64,000 nt of DNA from Jannaschia rubra. GTDB taxonomy: Bacteria; Pseudomonadota; Alphaproteobacteria; Rhodobacterales; Rhodobacteraceae. The position numbers and the translations under genes are program-made. Below are positions 63,169 to 64,000 of this stretch, in pieces. The DNA lies in assembly GCF_001403735.1 (NCBI RefSeq), contig NZ_CXPG01000021.1, forward strand, positions 408,973-472,972. The letters are read 5' to 3'. The notes beneath the pieces were generated by a model that saw only the letters and a list, made by a program, of their open reading frames with translations, searched no databases and had not been told where the DNA came from. Every line of letters starts with the position of its first letter. The first letter of the stretch is position 1.

Positions 63169-64000
63169 ATGACCCTGTCGTTCCGCCTCGCCCTGCCGCT
63201 TGCAGCCTGCATCGCCCTGAGCCCCGCCGCCTTGCGGGCGGAGGGGGATCAGGGGCGGGGGACGATGCGGCAGATCTCGACCCACATGGGCGAGATGACC
63301 ATGTCGGCCGAGGCGGGGGACCTTTCGGTCGACGACGCCCTGCGGTTCGAGCCCTACCAGCAGCTCGAGGAGATGTTCGGGCGCGACGACGTGGTCTACC
63401 TGATGCGCCACGGCCCGACCGACTGGTCGAAGCTCGACCGAAAGGACGTGGCGCCGCAGGATTGCGCCGACCAGCGGGTGCTGAGCGAGGCGGGCGCGGA
63501 GGACATGCGCAACCTGGGCACGCTGATGGCGGCGAACGACGTGCTGCCGTCGCGGATCGTAGCCAGCCAGTGGTGCCGCAACCAGCAGACGGTGGAGGCC
63601 CTTCTCGAAGGCTTCGACCGGGTGGACCCGGAGATTGCGGCGACCATGCCGGTCGCCTCCGACGCGGAGCTCAACCTGCTGCTGTCGCTGCAGGGCGCCC
63701 GAAGCACCGCCGCGCTGCGCGACCTGATCTCGGCCTGGGACGGCGACCCGGAGCGGCCGGGGCCGCTGCTGCTCGTCAGCCATTACACCAACATCGAGGA
63801 GCTGACGCAGTTCCGGGTGTTCGAGGGCGAGGTCCTGGTGCTCGACCCCGGGCGCGACAACCAGGTGCTGGGCTACCTGCGCCTGCGGTCGGCGGAGCCG
63901 GACGTGGGGCATTTCGCCGACGCGCTGGCCTCGCCGCTTCTCGACCGCAGCCGGGCGCTCGACATGCTGGACCGGTACTACGTGGCGCTGGACACCGGCG
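63169..64000 (+). CDS. Secreted histidine phosphatase (cut by window end)
   Basis: The frame is open from the ATG at 63169 to the end of the window, 277 residues. A signal peptide (LPLAACIALSPAALRAE) is followed by YLMRHGPTDWSKLD with the catalytic RHG near residue 84, SQWCRNQQTVEA, and LLLVSHYTNIEELT with the second His. This is the histidine phosphatase family. The export signal suggests a periplasmic enzyme. The C-terminus lies beyond the window. Confidence 0.85.
   Translation, partial: MTLSFRLALPLAACIALSPAALRAEGDQGRGTMRQISTHMGEMTMSAEAGDLSVDDALRFEPYQQLEEMFGRDDVVYLMRHGPTDWSKLDRKDVAPQDCADQRVLSEAGAEDMRNLGTLMAANDVLPSRIVASQWCRNQQTVEALLEGFDRVDPEIAATMPVASDAELNLLLSLQGARSTAALRDLISAWDGDPERPGPLLLVSHYTNIEELTQFRVFEGEVLVLDPGRDNQVLGYLRLRSAEPDVGHFADALASPLLDRSRALDMLDRYYVALDTG

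Noticed and set aside
1..64000. CRISPR arrays, tRNA and rRNA genes
   Set aside because: I looked for regularly spaced repeats and for T-arm-like motifs with a cloverleaf and saw none that hold up; TTCGAATCC near 58133 is inside a coding region.

Overview
The window is high-GC, densely coding DNA that fits a Rhodobacterales-type alphaproteobacterium. The clues are a tail module ordered like the gene transfer agent (DUF2460, DUF2163, NlpC/P60, TIM-barrel protein), a DUF2924 plus serine recombinase integration module, and an SOS box of the alphaproteobacterial form GAAC-N7-GAAC. All calls come from reading the sequence and from remembered family features; no search was run.

Layout. (1) 1-8002: a six-gene operon with overlapping or abutting genes. 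It encodes the end of a DNA methyltransferase, a helicase with an N-terminal phospholipase-D-like domain, a tiny acidic protein, a DndD-like SMC/Rad50-type ATPase, a second small protein, and a large protein that joins an RNA polymerase alpha-CTD-like domain, a sigma region-4-like HTH and a tail of winged-helix-like repeats. It reads as a DNA-modification-linked defence system. (2) 8091-49493: a prophage. On the left is a reverse-strand recombinase operon, then an SOS box, regulators, and an early replication and recombination block (HNH, RecA-like ATPase, helicase, PD-(D/E)XK nuclease, primase-helicase, RuvC-like resolvase, two methyltransferases). An IS110 element follows, then terminase, portal, capsid, connector, tail and fibre genes. 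Three unrelated reverse-strand genes sit inside the late region at two places. (3) 49539-55857: a cargo island with a GIY-YIG/DUF4357 protein, a second PLD-like/SNF2 helicase, a broken serine recombinase, an HTH protein and a zinc-finger protein. (4) 55858-64000: flanking DNA. It starts with debris (CsoR-like and MFS fragments, a truncated IS5 transposase, a frameshifted isochorismatase, a DUF1275 remnant) and continues with intact metabolic genes: a secreted amidohydrolase, an MhqO-like dioxygenase, an MhqD-like hydrolase and a histidine phosphatase cut by the window end.

The prophage looks defective. The capsid gene is split by an insertion, the tape-measure gene is broken at a perfect 28-bp inverted repeat, and the DUF2460 and TIM-barrel genes carry in-frame TAG codons. 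The TIM-barrel gene also has a frameshift. Two more in-frame TAG codons fall in the cargo helicase and recombinase, so four otherwise open genes are interrupted by amber codons. The tail assembly chaperone has a classic A AAA AAC slippery site for a -1 frameshift. A cytosine methyltransferase gene is overprinted by a second frame rich in WPTP-type repeats.
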